From NCBI GenBank assembly GCA_009839585.1, contig VXPI01000065.1:1-7380 (forward strand): a DNA stretch of 7,380 nucleotides, written 5' to 3'. Source of the stretch: Gammaproteobacteria bacterium (GTDB lineage Bacteria > Pseudomonadota > Gammaproteobacteria > Arenicellales > Poriferihabitantaceae). Positions 1-7,249 of the stretch are shown piece by piece (positions within the stretch are counted from its first letter, which is position 1; each line of letters opens with the position of its first letter). The notes under the pieces were generated by a model that had not been told where the DNA came from, made no database searches, and saw nothing but the letters and a program-made list of their open reading frames with translations. The position numbers and the translations under genes were made by a program.

Positions 1-93
1 GGGAAAAGTCATATATCAAATGGAACAAATAGTAATTCTTCGTCTCACGCTATTCTGTGGGGCGAGTAGTTTTGCAACTCGACTCGTAGGAAT

Positions 94-112
94 ATACACG
101 AAATCAGTGTAT
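94..112. promoter_or_regulatory. Inverted repeat upstream of the antitoxin remnant, possible operator
   Basis: ATACAC (94-99) and GTGTAT (107-112) form a perfect 6-bp inverted repeat separated by 7 bases, about 26 bases before the original antitoxin ATG at 138. TATGAT at 110-115 overlaps its right arm and resembles a -10 box, but I see no good -35. Toxin-antitoxin operons usually repress themselves through a short palindrome at this place, so an old operator is a reasonable reading. The rest of 1-137 shows no gene I can support. Confidence 0.3.
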
Positions 113-137
113 GATATTTTCTTGTAATTTTAATCAG

Positions 138-370
138 ATGCGACAATTAAGAACGCAACACTCAGCGCAGATGCTGATTTAGTTGAAAAGGCGCGGGAAC
201 GTACTGCTACCGAGCTTGCGAACATGAAATGCACAATTCCGAATCTGGTTGGCAGTCATGTGCAACGCGAACAAAAAAGTGAAAGAACCATTGAAACGAT
301 CCAGGAACTGCAAGCCAGTATTTTTTCCAGAGGCAGCAAGTTCTCTCGAGAGGAAATGAATGAACGATAA
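138..370 (+). pseudogene. Antitoxin of a VapBC-type pair, start-frame lost
   Basis: From codon 140-142 to the TAA at 368-370 the frame reads as an uninterrupted small antitoxin-like protein. It begins ATIKNATLSADADLVEKARE, has a middle part rich in charged residues, and ends with KFSREEMNER. This fits antitoxins that accompany PIN-domain toxins, with an N-terminal DNA-binding part and a C-terminal toxin-binding tail. The expected ATG at 138-140 is out of frame. Reading ATG-GCG-ACA would need one more G, so a one-base deletion has uncoupled the start, and translation from 138 now ends after 14 codons. A stop at 131-133 rules out an upstream start, and the next in-frame ATG is at 224-226. The section around residues 25-40 (ELANMKCTIPNLVG) looks worn compared with the usual pattern of such proteins. 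The end overlaps the toxin start by 11 bases, the classic antitoxin-toxin arrangement. The family assignment is from recall, not a search. Confidence 0.6.
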
Positions 371-775
371 ATGCTTTATTGATTCAAATGTGCTCATATG
401 CGTGTTTGACGAAACTGATTATGCCAACGAACGCGATCCGAAGATTTGGTTCAATTAGCGGTGAGAGAAGGAATTGGTTGCATCAGTTATCGGGTTGTTC
501 AGGAAACAATCAATGTAGTCATGAGAAAATTGAGTGCGATAGCAACACAGGCACATCAATTTCTTGAAGATGTACCGGTTCCTTTATGGTCCGTTAATCC
601 GACTAGTCGATTCTATCGCTGTGGGCTTGGTATTGTGCGGCGTTACAGATTTTCGTTTACGATAGCCTGATAGTCGCCGCCATTGAGGGCCAAGTGTAGA
701 ATCTTGTTCAGCGAAGACTTGCGGGATGGTCAAATTATCGAAGAACTTATGATCGTAAATCCGTTTAATCAGTGA
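360..775 (+). pseudogene. PIN-domain (VapC-like) toxin, broken by three frame changes
   Basis: The gene starts at ATG 360, overlapping the antitoxin end. The first frame gives MNDKCFIDSNVLICVFDETD with the first PIN aspartate (D8), then stops at 456-458. From about 420-445 the reading continues in another frame as DLVQLAVREGIGCIS and VVQETINVVM, which carries the conserved glutamate. One T appears to be missing in the T-run at 656-658. After it comes FYDSLIVAA with a further catalytic aspartate. An extra G near 694 shifts the frame again, giving CRILFSEDLRDGQ and a natural end at TGA 773-775. Joined up, this is a full-length PIN ribonuclease of about 138 residues with its acidic residues in order. 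PIN toxins cleave RNA, VapC types often tRNA or rRNA. As written no functional toxin can be made. The order of motifs makes the PIN call strong; the exact subfamily is unclear. Confidence 0.75.
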
Positions 776-794
776 TAATCTAGAATCCGAAAAT

Positions 795-823
795 CAGGGC
801 CAACCCTGTTCTCGGGTGAGAAC
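795..823. promoter_or_regulatory. Two back-to-back hairpins in front of the transporter operon
   Basis: CAGGG (795-799) pairs with CCCTG (804-808) across the four-base loop CCAA. GTTCTC (808-813) pairs with GAGAAC (818-823) across GGGT. The two perfect stems share base 808. No T-run follows, so this is not a normal intrinsic terminator. The position, 80-110 bases before the substrate-binding protein start, would suit a leader structure or a protein-binding site. The function is inferred from position only. Confidence 0.3.
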
Positions 824-902
824 GGCCGTCAACGTCAAAGAGCATTTCGTGATTCGTTAACCCCAGGTTCCAATCATGAGCGATCGTTAACAGTATGAAA
901 CC

Positions 903-2208
903 ATGAGTGATACCACCGATATCCTGACAGACAAAAATAAGCGCAAAAGCCTCAAGAAACTGGCTGGCGCAGCAGGCATAGCCATGACGGCCCAGTTCAA
1001 CCCTGCGCTGATGGGCCACGTCCTTGGCTCTGATCGACCGATCAAGGTTGGAATGCAGCTTCATCGAACCGGTATTGGAGCCTCCTACGGCAGGTGGTAT
1101 GAAAGAACTGCCGTGGCGACCGTGAAACTCATTAACGAGGAGGGAGGAATCAACGGAAGACCCGTTGAGCTCGTGGTTGAAGACGATGGAACCGATCCAA
1201 AGCGAGGGGCGGAAGTGATCGAGAAATTCGCCACCCAGCACAAAACCGACGTTGCCTATGGTACTTTGTTTTCCCATGTGGTGATTGGCTCATCACCCAG
1301 GGCAGGAGAGCTCAAGTTACCCTATTATGTAGTATCAGAAGGTTATCATGTTGCTTCCGGATCCTTGAATCGGTACGTGTTTCAGCCCGGGATAACGGAT
1401 GTTCGATCACAAATGGTTTCCATGGCACCCTGGATTGCCACAAATCTGGGAAAAAAAGTAACCATGATCTTTCCCGATTACGCTTTTGGGCATGATCACC
1501 GGGATTATTTCTCCATCGCGATTGCTGAACAAGGCGGCGAGGTTCTGGAAATGATTCCAGTCCCACCAACGGAATCTTCGTTTACCCGCTATTTTCCGAG
1601 AATTCCGCGCGAGACAGAAGTGCTTTATCATGTATTGGTCGGACCGGGCGTCCTGACCTTTGTAAAGGAGATGGGGCAATTTTTCGGGACGCGGGATCGC
1701 CCCCGAATTTTTGGTTACATTGATTCACTGGAAGCGGTTGATTTTGCAACACCCCAGCTTGAGTTTTCTGCAGGGTACTCATTTTTGGGAAGCGTTTCCC
1801 CGTTATGCCCAACCAGACCAGACACAGCATGACCGGTATTTCCGGGACCAAGTCGGTGTTGATCAAAACGGTGCCAGTGTCAACGACCCTCGGGATATTT
1901 CGACCTATTCGCATATGTTTGGATGCTGGGAGACCCTGTTTGTCATCAAGCAGGCCATGGAAATCTGTGGATATTCCGGACCGCAAGATCGACAGGCTCT
2001 CATCGAGGCTACCGAGTCGCTAACTGAATTTCCCGAGAGCCGAAACCATCCTCAGGGCAACAAGATTTTCAATGGCAAAATTCATCAGTGTTTCGGTATT
2101 CAGCATATTTCCAGAGTCGAGGACAGCCGGCTGAATGTTGTGCATACTACGTCTATTGAAGACGGATTGTATGAGCCGGAAGCCGACTATACACAGATGG
2201 ATCTCTAA
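903..2208 (+). pseudogene. Branched-chain amino acid/amide-type ABC substrate-binding protein, frameshifted
   Basis: This is the extracytoplasmic receptor of the importer encoded just downstream, a type I periplasmic binding protein (Peripla_BP_6-like, HAAT family). ATG 903 is the first start after an in-frame TAA at 888. Residues 11-30 form a basic then hydrophobic export signal; NKRKSLKKLAGAAG resembles a twin-arginine signal with KR in place of RR. The mature part begins near IKVGMQLHRTG (residues 47-57) and includes NEEGGINGRPVELVVEDDGTDP (residues 78-99), typical of this family. The frame runs to F288, then an extra T in the run at 1764-1767 pushes it out. The original frame stops at 1832, giving 309 residues with a meaningless tail. 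The next frame continues the protein smoothly as LQGTHFWEAFPRYA to the TAA ending at 2208. Without the extra T the protein would be 434 residues, a normal length. The ligand cannot be told from the sequence. The break is either true inactivation or a homopolymer sequencing error. Confidence 0.85.
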
Positions 2209-2232
2209 CGCGATACTTCGGGTCAATGTGAT

Positions 2233-2282
2233 TATCAGTCTGGTAATAGCAGGTCTCCATTGTTTATAGAGACAAACTGATA
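2233..2282. promoter_or_regulatory. Nested stem-loop between binding-protein gene and livH
   Basis: TATCAGT (2233-2239) is the exact complement of ACTGATA (2276-2282). Inside this lies a second pair, GTCTC (2253-2257) with GAGAC (2269-2273). The outer stem ends right at the AGG (2282-2284) that serves as ribosome site for livH. Structures after the binding-protein gene of importer operons often protect the upstream message or lower expression of the permease, so this is a plausible role. It lacks a T-run, so it does not look like a terminator. Energy was not calculated. Confidence 0.4.
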
Positions 2283-2290
2283 GGTCTATC

Positions 2291-3172
2291 TTGGATCTGG
2301 GCCCGTTCCTGCTTCTTGCTTCACTTGAAGGCTTGGTACAAGCCGCAGTGTTGTCCTTGTCGGCACTTGGATTATGTCTGGTATTCGGGGTGCTGCGTGT
2401 GGTCAACGTCGCACATGGTGAGTTCTATATGGTCGGAGCAGTCATCGCCTGGTCAGTCAGCCATGCACTGTCCGGCCACCCGCTTCTCGGGTTTCTGGCC
2501 GCACTTTTGGTAGCACCGCTACTGGTGGGCTTGGCTGCTTTTACAGCAGACCGGGTGATTCTACGCAAAATCAACCACAATCCCGAAGCGACGATTGTGG
2601 CAACCATCGGTATGCTGTACGTAATCCAGCAGAGCGTGTTGATTGGTTTTGGGCCCGATGCCCGCGCAATGGATCCTCCATTTTATTTTCACATCAACTT
2701 TCCGTGGTTTGGGTATTCCGGATACAAGCTTTCGGTCATCCTGATGGCAGCGGCCCTGTTGTTGATGGTTTGGTATGTGATTAGCCGGACCCGGCTAGGT
2801 CTTTTAATGAGGGCAACACAGATTGACCGGGAAATGGCCCAAGTCTTCGGAATCCCGGTGGGCTGGGTGTATGGGCTGGTTTTTGCGGCTGGAGCAATGT
2901 TGGCCGCTCTTGGTGCTGTCCTCATAGCACCGATTCGACAGGTGCACTATCTGATGGGGCTTGACCCACTTCTTATGTCATTCATTGTGGTGATTGTCGG
3001 AGGTTTGGGGAGTATTCGCGGGGCACTTCTGGCCGCTCTTGTCATCGGCATGAGTGATGGAATTATCTCGATGTTTTTCTCTCCGACTCTTGCCAAGATG
3101 ATCTCGACATTGCTGGTAGCACTGGTCCTGATCTTCAAGCCGGAAGGGTTGTTTGGGCAGCGTAAGTCGTGA
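2291..3172 (+). CDS. livH: LivH-family ABC transporter permease
   Basis: This is one of two inner-membrane permease subunits of a HAAT-type importer; with LivM it forms the channel for the ligand. The 293 residues are almost entirely hydrophobic segments. Family marks are NVAHGEFYMVGA (39-50), the cytoplasmic coupling region TRLGLLMRATQIDREMAQVFGI (167-188), GGLGSIRGALLAALVIG (237-253) and the C-terminal IFKPEGLFG (281-289). The start is TTG 2291: an in-frame TAG at 2267 excludes longer versions, AGG at 2282-2284 lies six bases upstream, and the N-terminus then matches the usual LivH beginning. The stop overlaps the livM start by one base (TGATG), so the two are translationally coupled. The gene is intact. 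The substrate class (branched-chain amino acids, amides or urea) cannot be set from the permease alone. Confidence 0.95.
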   Translation: MDLGPFLLLASLEGLVQAAVLSLSALGLCLVFGVLRVVNVAHGEFYMVGAVIAWSVSHALSGHPLLGFLAALLVAPLLVGLAAFTADRVILRKINHNPEATIVATIGMLYVIQQSVLIGFGPDARAMDPPFYFHINFPWFGYSGYKLSVILMAAALLLMVWYVISRTRLGLLMRATQIDREMAQVFGIPVGWVYGLVFAAGAMLAALGAVLIAPIRQVHYLMGLDPLLMSFIVVIVGGLGSIRGALLAALVIGMSDGIISMFFSPTLAKMISTLLVALVLIFKPEGLFGQRKS

Positions 3173-4131
3173 TGGACAATTCCCGGAAACGCTCACTCAC
3201 TTTGCACATTGGTGTACTGGCATTCCTCTTTCTGTTGCCGTTCGTATTGCCAGACTACCACCAGCTGACCATCACCCGAATCATGATCCTTGCGATTTTC
3301 GCGCTCGGCTACAATGTCCTTTTTGGTTATGCCGGTCTGCTCAGTCTCGGCCACGCCATGTTTTTTGCATGTGGGCTATACGCGGCCGGTTTACCTATCT
3401 ACCACTTGGGCTGGGCGGTGCCATCTGCATTCCTGTTTGCAATCGCAGTTTCGGCACTCGCGGCTGCCTTGATTGGTGCGATTGCCTTGAGAACGCAGGG
3501 TGTGGCATTCATGATCGTGACCCTGATGTTTTCGCAGGTTGTCTATCTGACAACCCTGTATTTTTCCGATACCACAGGTGGAGATGAGGGTCTGGTATTG
3601 CCGGGACATGCCCGGAGTTTCGAGATTCTGGGGATGCAGGTTGACTTGACCAGCCCCCAGGTCCGCTACTATATTGCTCTCGGTCTGCTATCCGCCTCGG
3701 CCCTGATCGTGTACCGATGGGTAAATGGTGGCCTCGGTCGCGAATGGGTCGCAGTAAGAGAAAATGAATCGCGCACCAGAATGCTCGGATACAACACGTT
3801 CCTGATCAAGCTCAAGGCCATGGTTATCTCAGGTACGCTGTCCGGTAGCGCAGGCGCAGCATATGGATTGCTGTTCGCATATATTGGTTCGACCTTTGCT
3901 ACTATCCAGTATTCGATTGATGTGTTGCTGTTCACTCTGCTCGGTGGGGTAGGAACGGTACTTGGCCCGATTCTTGGCAGTTTCATCATGTTTTACCTAA
4001 TTGATTTTTTCAGTGAGCACACCACAGCCTATCTGCTTGCAACAGGTGTGGCTCTCATCCTGTTAATCATGTACTTTCCGCTCGGTGTGCTGGGAACCTT
4101 GCGAAAAAAATGGTTGCCGTGGTTGCCGTGA
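3172..4131 (+). CDS. livM: LivM-family ABC transporter permease
   Basis: This is the second inner-membrane permease of the importer, 319 residues from ATG 3172, which shares its A with the livH stop codon. A GTG at 3169 would add one residue, but the TGATG overlap makes ATG the better choice. The family marks are GYNVLFGYAGLLSLGHAMFF (46-65), TGGDEG (135-140), the cytoplasmic coupling segment around REWVAVRENESRTRMLGYN (190-208) that meets the ATPases, and LLGGVGTVLGPILGS (256-270). Hydrophobic segments run through the whole length. It is intact and of usual size. Its end overlaps the livG start region. Confidence 0.95.
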   Translation: MDNSRKRSLTLHIGVLAFLFLLPFVLPDYHQLTITRIMILAIFALGYNVLFGYAGLLSLGHAMFFACGLYAAGLPIYHLGWAVPSAFLFAIAVSALAAALIGAIALRTQGVAFMIVTLMFSQVVYLTTLYFSDTTGGDEGLVLPGHARSFEILGMQVDLTSPQVRYYIALGLLSASALIVYRWVNGGLGREWVAVRENESRTRMLGYNTFLIKLKAMVISGTLSGSAGAAYGLLFAYIGSTFATIQYSIDVLLFTLLGGVGTVLGPILGSFIMFYLIDFFSEHTTAYLLATGVALILLIMYFPLGVLGTLRKKWLPWLP

Positions 4132-4865
4132 GCCTTCTATCAACGAAAAAACTGAACAGGCGATTTGGCGGGATTACTGCGGTCAGGGATGTTGACCTCT
4201 CTCTCGAACAAGGCGAAATTCGCGGCATAATCGGTCCCAATGGTGCGGGCAAGACCTCCCTTGTCAACCTCTTGTCTGGACGTCTCGCACCCGATTCCGG
4301 CCAGATTGTTTTTCAGGGGATTGATATTACTGGTCAACCTGCGTGGAAGCGAGCCCGCCTGGGAATTGCCTATGCCTTTCAGATAACCAGTATCTATCCG
4401 GGTTTGACGGTGTTCGAGAATGTCGCAATTGGTGCACAGATGCGTATCCAGCAATCCTCGAAATCCAGACCATTGCCCGATCAGAAACGGAGTCTTGAAG
4501 AGATTGTTGGCAGTTGCCTGAGGTTGACCGGTCTCGACTGGAGTCGCACGCAGCTTGCGGTGGAACTGGCATATGGCCACCAGCGGTTGCTGGAAATTGC
4601 AATCAACCTCGCAGTTGATCCGGTTCTGTTTATTCTTGATGAGCCAACTCAAGGCTTATCGGTAGATGAGATCGAGGAATTCACCGATCTGCTCAAGCGT
4701 ATTCGGTCAAACAGAACCATCATTCTGATCGAGCATAACCTGCCGTTTGTAATGAATCTGGCTGATCGAGTCACGGTCATGGACCAGGGAGGTATCCTGG
4801 CCGAGAATGATCCGAAGGGTATTCAGATGGATGCACGGGTCAAGACCACTTATCTTGGAGAATGA
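4110..4865 (+). CDS. livG: LivG-family ABC transporter ATP-binding protein
   Basis: This is one of the two cytoplasmic ATPases that power the importer. It has Walker A GPNGAGKT (42-49), the Q-loop in YAFQITSIYPGLTVFENV (88-105), the signature LAYGHQ (153-158, the LAYG form usual for LivG), Walker B VLFILDE (172-178) and the switch histidine H209 in LIEHN. It ends with TYLGE, as LivG proteins do. The 251-residue form uses ATG 4110 and overlaps livM by 22 bases. GTG 4128 would overlap the livM stop as GTGA and give the N-terminus MSLLSTKKLNRRFGG, closer to the family beginning. I see no good ribosome site for either, so the start is open. The stop overlaps livF as ATGA. Confidence 0.95.
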   Translation: MVAVVAVSLLSTKKLNRRFGGITAVRDVDLSLEQGEIRGIIGPNGAGKTSLVNLLSGRLAPDSGQIVFQGIDITGQPAWKRARLGIAYAFQITSIYPGLTVFENVAIGAQMRIQQSSKSRPLPDQKRSLEEIVGSCLRLTGLDWSRTQLAVELAYGHQRLLEIAINLAVDPVLFILDEPTQGLSVDEIEEFTDLLKRIRSNRTIILIEHNLPFVMNLADRVTVMDQGGILAENDPKGIQMDARVKTTYLGE

Positions 4866-5563
4866 AGTTTCGCGTCGAAAAATTAACTGCGGGATACACC
4901 CCGGGCAGTCAGACGGTTCATGGGATATCCATGGAAATCGATCAAGGTGAAACATTGTGCCTGCTAGGCAGAAATGGTGTAGGCAAAACCACTTCGCTCA
5001 AGGCGATCATGGGACTCATGCCCTATACCGAAGGCTCGGTCTATCTTGATGGCGAGAGGATCAGCGGGCTTCCGACCGAGCGTATTGCGAGTGCCGGAAT
5101 CGGTTATGTACCACAGGGGCGAAGGTTGTTTGGCGAGTTGACGGTTCAGGAGAATCTGGAAGTGGGAGCTTATACCTGCCGACATCACCGAGTGGACTAT
5201 GAAAGGGTCTTTGAACTGTTTCCAGGACTGGAGGACAGGCTTGGCCAGATTTCGCGCACCTTGAGTGGGGGGGAGCAGCAGATGCTGGCAATGGCACGGG
5301 CATTGTGTCTCGATCCAAGAATCCTGTTGCTGGACGAACCGACGGAAGGCTTGATGCCCACCATGGTCCGGGCAATAGCTGAATGCGTCAAGCAGCTGAT
5401 GTCGATGGGCGTGTCCGTGATTATGGTTGAACAGCGTCTGGACATGGTAAAAATGGCGGCAAGCCGGATTTGTCTGATGGATGGTGGAACCATCATCGAA
5501 GCCTTGTCAATCGACGAATTACCAGCAAGATCGACCGTCATTCGCCACCACCTCAGCGTGTAG
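4862..5563 (+). CDS. livF: LivF-family ABC transporter ATP-binding protein
   Basis: This is the second cytoplasmic ATPase, partner of LivG. The 233 residues hold Walker A GRNGVGKT (36-43), the Q-loop GYVPQGRRLFGELTVQENLE (81-100), the signature LSGGEQQ (134-140) and Walker B ILLLDE (154-159). At the switch position there is E190-Q191 (MVEQR), glutamine in place of histidine, which is normal for LivF and not a defect. EPTEGLMPT after Walker B is also typical of the family. The ATG at 4862 overlaps the livG stop in an ATGA junction, so it is coupled to it. The gene is complete and ends the operon. No clear hairpin-plus-T-run terminator follows the TAG at 5561-5563. Confidence 0.96.
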   Translation: MKFRVEKLTAGYTPGSQTVHGISMEIDQGETLCLLGRNGVGKTTSLKAIMGLMPYTEGSVYLDGERISGLPTERIASAGIGYVPQGRRLFGELTVQENLEVGAYTCRHHRVDYERVFELFPGLEDRLGQISRTLSGGEQQMLAMARALCLDPRILLLDEPTEGLMPTMVRAIAECVKQLMSMGVSVIMVEQRLDMVKMAASRICLMDGGTIIEALSIDELPARSTVIRHHLSV

Positions 5564-5646
5564 CTGCATATCTCCATGATGTCACCATCGATAAGAATTT
5601 GATTGAAATTGATTCTTGACGGCATGCAAAGCGCAAATCTTATTCG

Positions 5647-5958
5647 ATGACGAGGTCAATCATAGTCTTGCTTGGCTTGGCGACAACCAGCATCGGGTTT
5701 ACTGTATTGCTGTGGAAAAGAGAGTGCGATTCCGGTTGTAGTCCAGTTCCGGCATTCAATTCAGATTGCCAACAAACTCGCGCGGGTCTTGGTTCAACCC
5801 AATCAGAAGCCAGCGACAGTACCTTGCTGAAAAGACAAATTCGTTCGAAATTTCCAGAAATCCGATATACTCACGGTCAACAGGGTTCAACTATGCGCTA
5901 TTCTGAAGAGGAAAGGAGAAGACCTTTTTGCATGAGGGATGTTAATGTAATTCGCTAA
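5647..5958 (+). CDS. Doubtful small ORF with a hydrophobic N-terminus
   Basis: The ORF has 103 codons from ATG 5647. Residues 4-23 (SIIVLLGLATTSIGFTVLLW) could be a signal anchor or membrane segment. The rest is polar, has three cysteines around residues 27-41 and resembles no family I know. There is no visible ribosome-binding site. The stop codon is formed by the last bases of the first copy of the 17-bp tandem repeat, so the end may be accidental. The ending MRYSEEERRR (from 5893) recalls the beginning of some IS3-type transposase OrfA proteins, but it is too short to rely on. The ORF may be chance or a remnant. Confidence 0.2.
   Translation: MTRSIIVLLGLATTSIGFTVLLWKRECDSGCSPVPAFNSDCQQTRAGLGSTQSEASDSTLLKRQIRSKFPEIRYTHGQQGSTMRYSEEERRRPFCMRDVNVIR
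5844..5871 (+). promoter_or_regulatory. Possible promoter reading toward dndC
   Basis: TATACT at 5866-5871 matches the -10 consensus in five of six bases. TTCGAA at 5844-5849 is a poor -35 with a 16-base spacer. It lies about 160 bases before the dndC start in the only sizeable gap upstream of that gene, where a promoter is expected. The position supports it more than the sequence does. Confidence 0.25.
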
Positions 5959-5975
5959 TTAATGTAATTCGCTAA
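5942..5975. repeat. Perfect 17-bp tandem duplication
   Basis: TTAATGTAATTCGCTAA occurs at 5942-5958 and again immediately at 5959-5975, with no mismatch and no spacer. It lies 54 bases before the dndC start. It could be a replication-slippage duplication, a regulator-binding pair, or a direct repeat left when an inserted element excised. Confidence 0.9.
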
Positions 5976-6028
5976 ATTATAAGAACAGCCAGTTTTACGC
6001 TAACCCCCGGATCATCGGCAATACAGAA

Positions 6029-7249
6029 ATGATAATGGATACCATGTCTAATCAGCCCCGGCCTGGAAAGGGTGTATGCAAAATTGCCTCAAAACCCAAA
6101 GAAACAGTATGTGAAAAGGCAACGGATCCCGATTTAGCTTTTGCACAGATAAGACAAGAAATCCAGGAAGAATATGCAGAACCGCATGAAAAACCATGGA
6201 TTATTGGATTTTCGGGCGGTAAGGACAGTACACTTCTTGCACATCTCGTGATTGAGCAACTTATCTGCTTGCCGCGCAGTGAACGAACTCGTCCCGTCCA
6301 TGTGATTGCAAATGACACTCTAGTCGAGAGCCCGATGGTAATGGGGCATGTCAAGCTTGCTCTAGAAGAAATAAGGATAGCAGCGCGGGCATTTGAATTG
6401 CCGGTAATTGTTAATACCACCACACCTAAAATAGACCAGACATTTTGGGTTAATCTTATCGGTCGCGGCTATCCTTCGCCAAACAGCAACTTTCGCTGGT
6501 GCACCGACCGAATGAAAATCCGTCCGACCAGCAACTATATTCGGCAAAGGATAAAGGACTCCGGAGAAGTGATACTGCTTCTTGGTGTGCGTAGAAGTGA
6601 AAGTTCTGCCCGAGCGATCACAGCGGCACGTTATGATAACGGGTCCCGACTCAATCGACATAACAATCTGCCGGGATGCCTGGTTTTTCGTCCAATCCTT
6701 GAATTATCTACCGATGCCGTTTGGGAGTATCTCGCAGAACATAACCCTCCATGGGGTGGAAGTCATGACAGGTTGATTCAACTCTATCGACATGCAGGGG
6801 GCGGGGAGTGCCCTGTTGTAACCTCGACGATAGATGCCCCTTCGTGTGGAACAACATCTTCCCGTTTTGGATGCTGGACATGCACTGTGGTAAAAAAAGA
6901 CAAGAGTTTGGCGGGCTTTGTTGATTCTGGGTTTAATGAATTCATGCCGTTACTTGAGTTTCGCGACTGGCTTGTTCAGATTCGCAATGAACCAGTTCGC
7001 CGTCTGGCACGACGTCGAAATGGGCAAGTGACGATCACTAAGAATGGGGTGTTCGTACCCGGTCCATTTAATATGGCTACCCGCCAAGAAATCTTGGACC
7101 GATTGTTATCCCTGCAAGAAAAACTGGGAATGATGTTAATTCGACAATCTGAGATAGAAAAAATAAGGGATATTTGGGTGGAAGATGTAATAGTAAGTGC
7201 CGAGAGGAACGCAGAAATGCAACATGTCTCTGTTGCGGGAAGATTGTAA
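6029..7249 (+). CDS. dndC: DndC, DNA phosphorothioation sulfurtransferase component, C-terminus apparently cut
   Basis: DndC belongs to the PAPS-reductase/ATP-pyrophosphatase family. In Dnd systems it works with the cysteine desulfurase DndA or IscS, DndD and DndE to put sulfur in place of a non-bridging oxygen of the DNA backbone. The 406 residues show the PP-loop SGGKDST (62-68), NDTLVESP (95-102), FWVNLIGRGYPSPNSNFRWC (139-158) and the Fe-S cysteines C261, C273, C282 and C285 in GECP, PSCG and GCWTC. KDKSLAGF (290-297), PLLEFRDWL (307-315) and EIEKIRDIWVED (375-386) follow in the usual DndC order. DndC proteins are normally clearly longer, about 450-550 residues; here the reading stops at TAA 7247-7249 and the expected tail seems to continue in another frame. 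ATGs at 6035 and 6044 are alternative starts; no strong ribosome site distinguishes them. There is no dndB before it. All active-site and cluster residues I would expect are present. Confidence 0.9.
   Translation: MIMDTMSNQPRPGKGVCKIASKPKETVCEKATDPDLAFAQIRQEIQEEYAEPHEKPWIIGFSGGKDSTLLAHLVIEQLICLPRSERTRPVHVIANDTLVESPMVMGHVKLALEEIRIAARAFELPVIVNTTTPKIDQTFWVNLIGRGYPSPNSNFRWCTDRMKIRPTSNYIRQRIKDSGEVILLLGVRRSESSARAITAARYDNGSRLNRHNNLPGCLVFRPILELSTDAVWEYLAEHNPPWGGSHDRLIQLYRHAGGGECPVVTSTIDAPSCGTTSSRFGCWTCTVVKKDKSLAGFVDSGFNEFMPLLEFRDWLVQIRNEPVRRLARRRNGQVTITKNGVFVPGPFNMATRQEILDRLLSLQEKLGMMLIRQSEIEKIRDIWVEDVIVSAERNAEMQHVSVAGRL

Larger units (their letters stand above)
5564..6028. other. 465-bp spacer between livF and dndC, no convincing gene
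   Basis: The stretch is visibly richer in A+T than the transporter genes. It holds a weak inverted repeat, AAGAAT (5593-5598) with ATTCTT (5612-5617), that lacks the features of a terminator. It also holds a doubtful ORF (5647-5958), a possible promoter (5844-5871) and a 17-bp tandem repeat (5942-5975). No dndB-like protein is visible on either strand. It may be the junction between the operon and the phosphorothioation genes. Confidence 0.5.

Noticed and set aside
780..1277. 165-codon ORF on the minus strand
   Set aside because: It lies opposite the binding-protein gene, whose plus-strand protein has clear family motifs. The minus-strand translation shows no recognisable domain.
4140..4652. 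170-codon ORF on the minus strand
   Set aside because: It is a shadow of livG, whose Walker and signature motifs are on the plus strand; no family is recognised in the antisense protein.
5461..5470. LivF lacking the switch histidine (Gln at residue 191)
   Set aside because: Glutamine at this position is normal in LivF-type ATPases, so it is not a defect. The codon itself lies slightly upstream, near 5432-5434.
5593..5617. AAGAAT/ATTCTT inverted repeat as livF terminator
   Set aside because: The six-base A+T-rich stem has a 13-base loop and no T-run, too weak for an intrinsic terminator.
5666..5830. Second-frame reading through the spacer (IPVVVQFRHSIQIANKLARV)
   Set aside because: The composition looks protein-like but I recognise no family. 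No start codon or ribosome site is visible, and it is not DndB-like by any motif I know.
5893..5960. Possible start of an IS3-type transposase OrfA (MRYSEEERRR)
   Set aside because: Only about ten residues are similar, with no helix-turn-helix following in any frame and no terminal inverted repeats.
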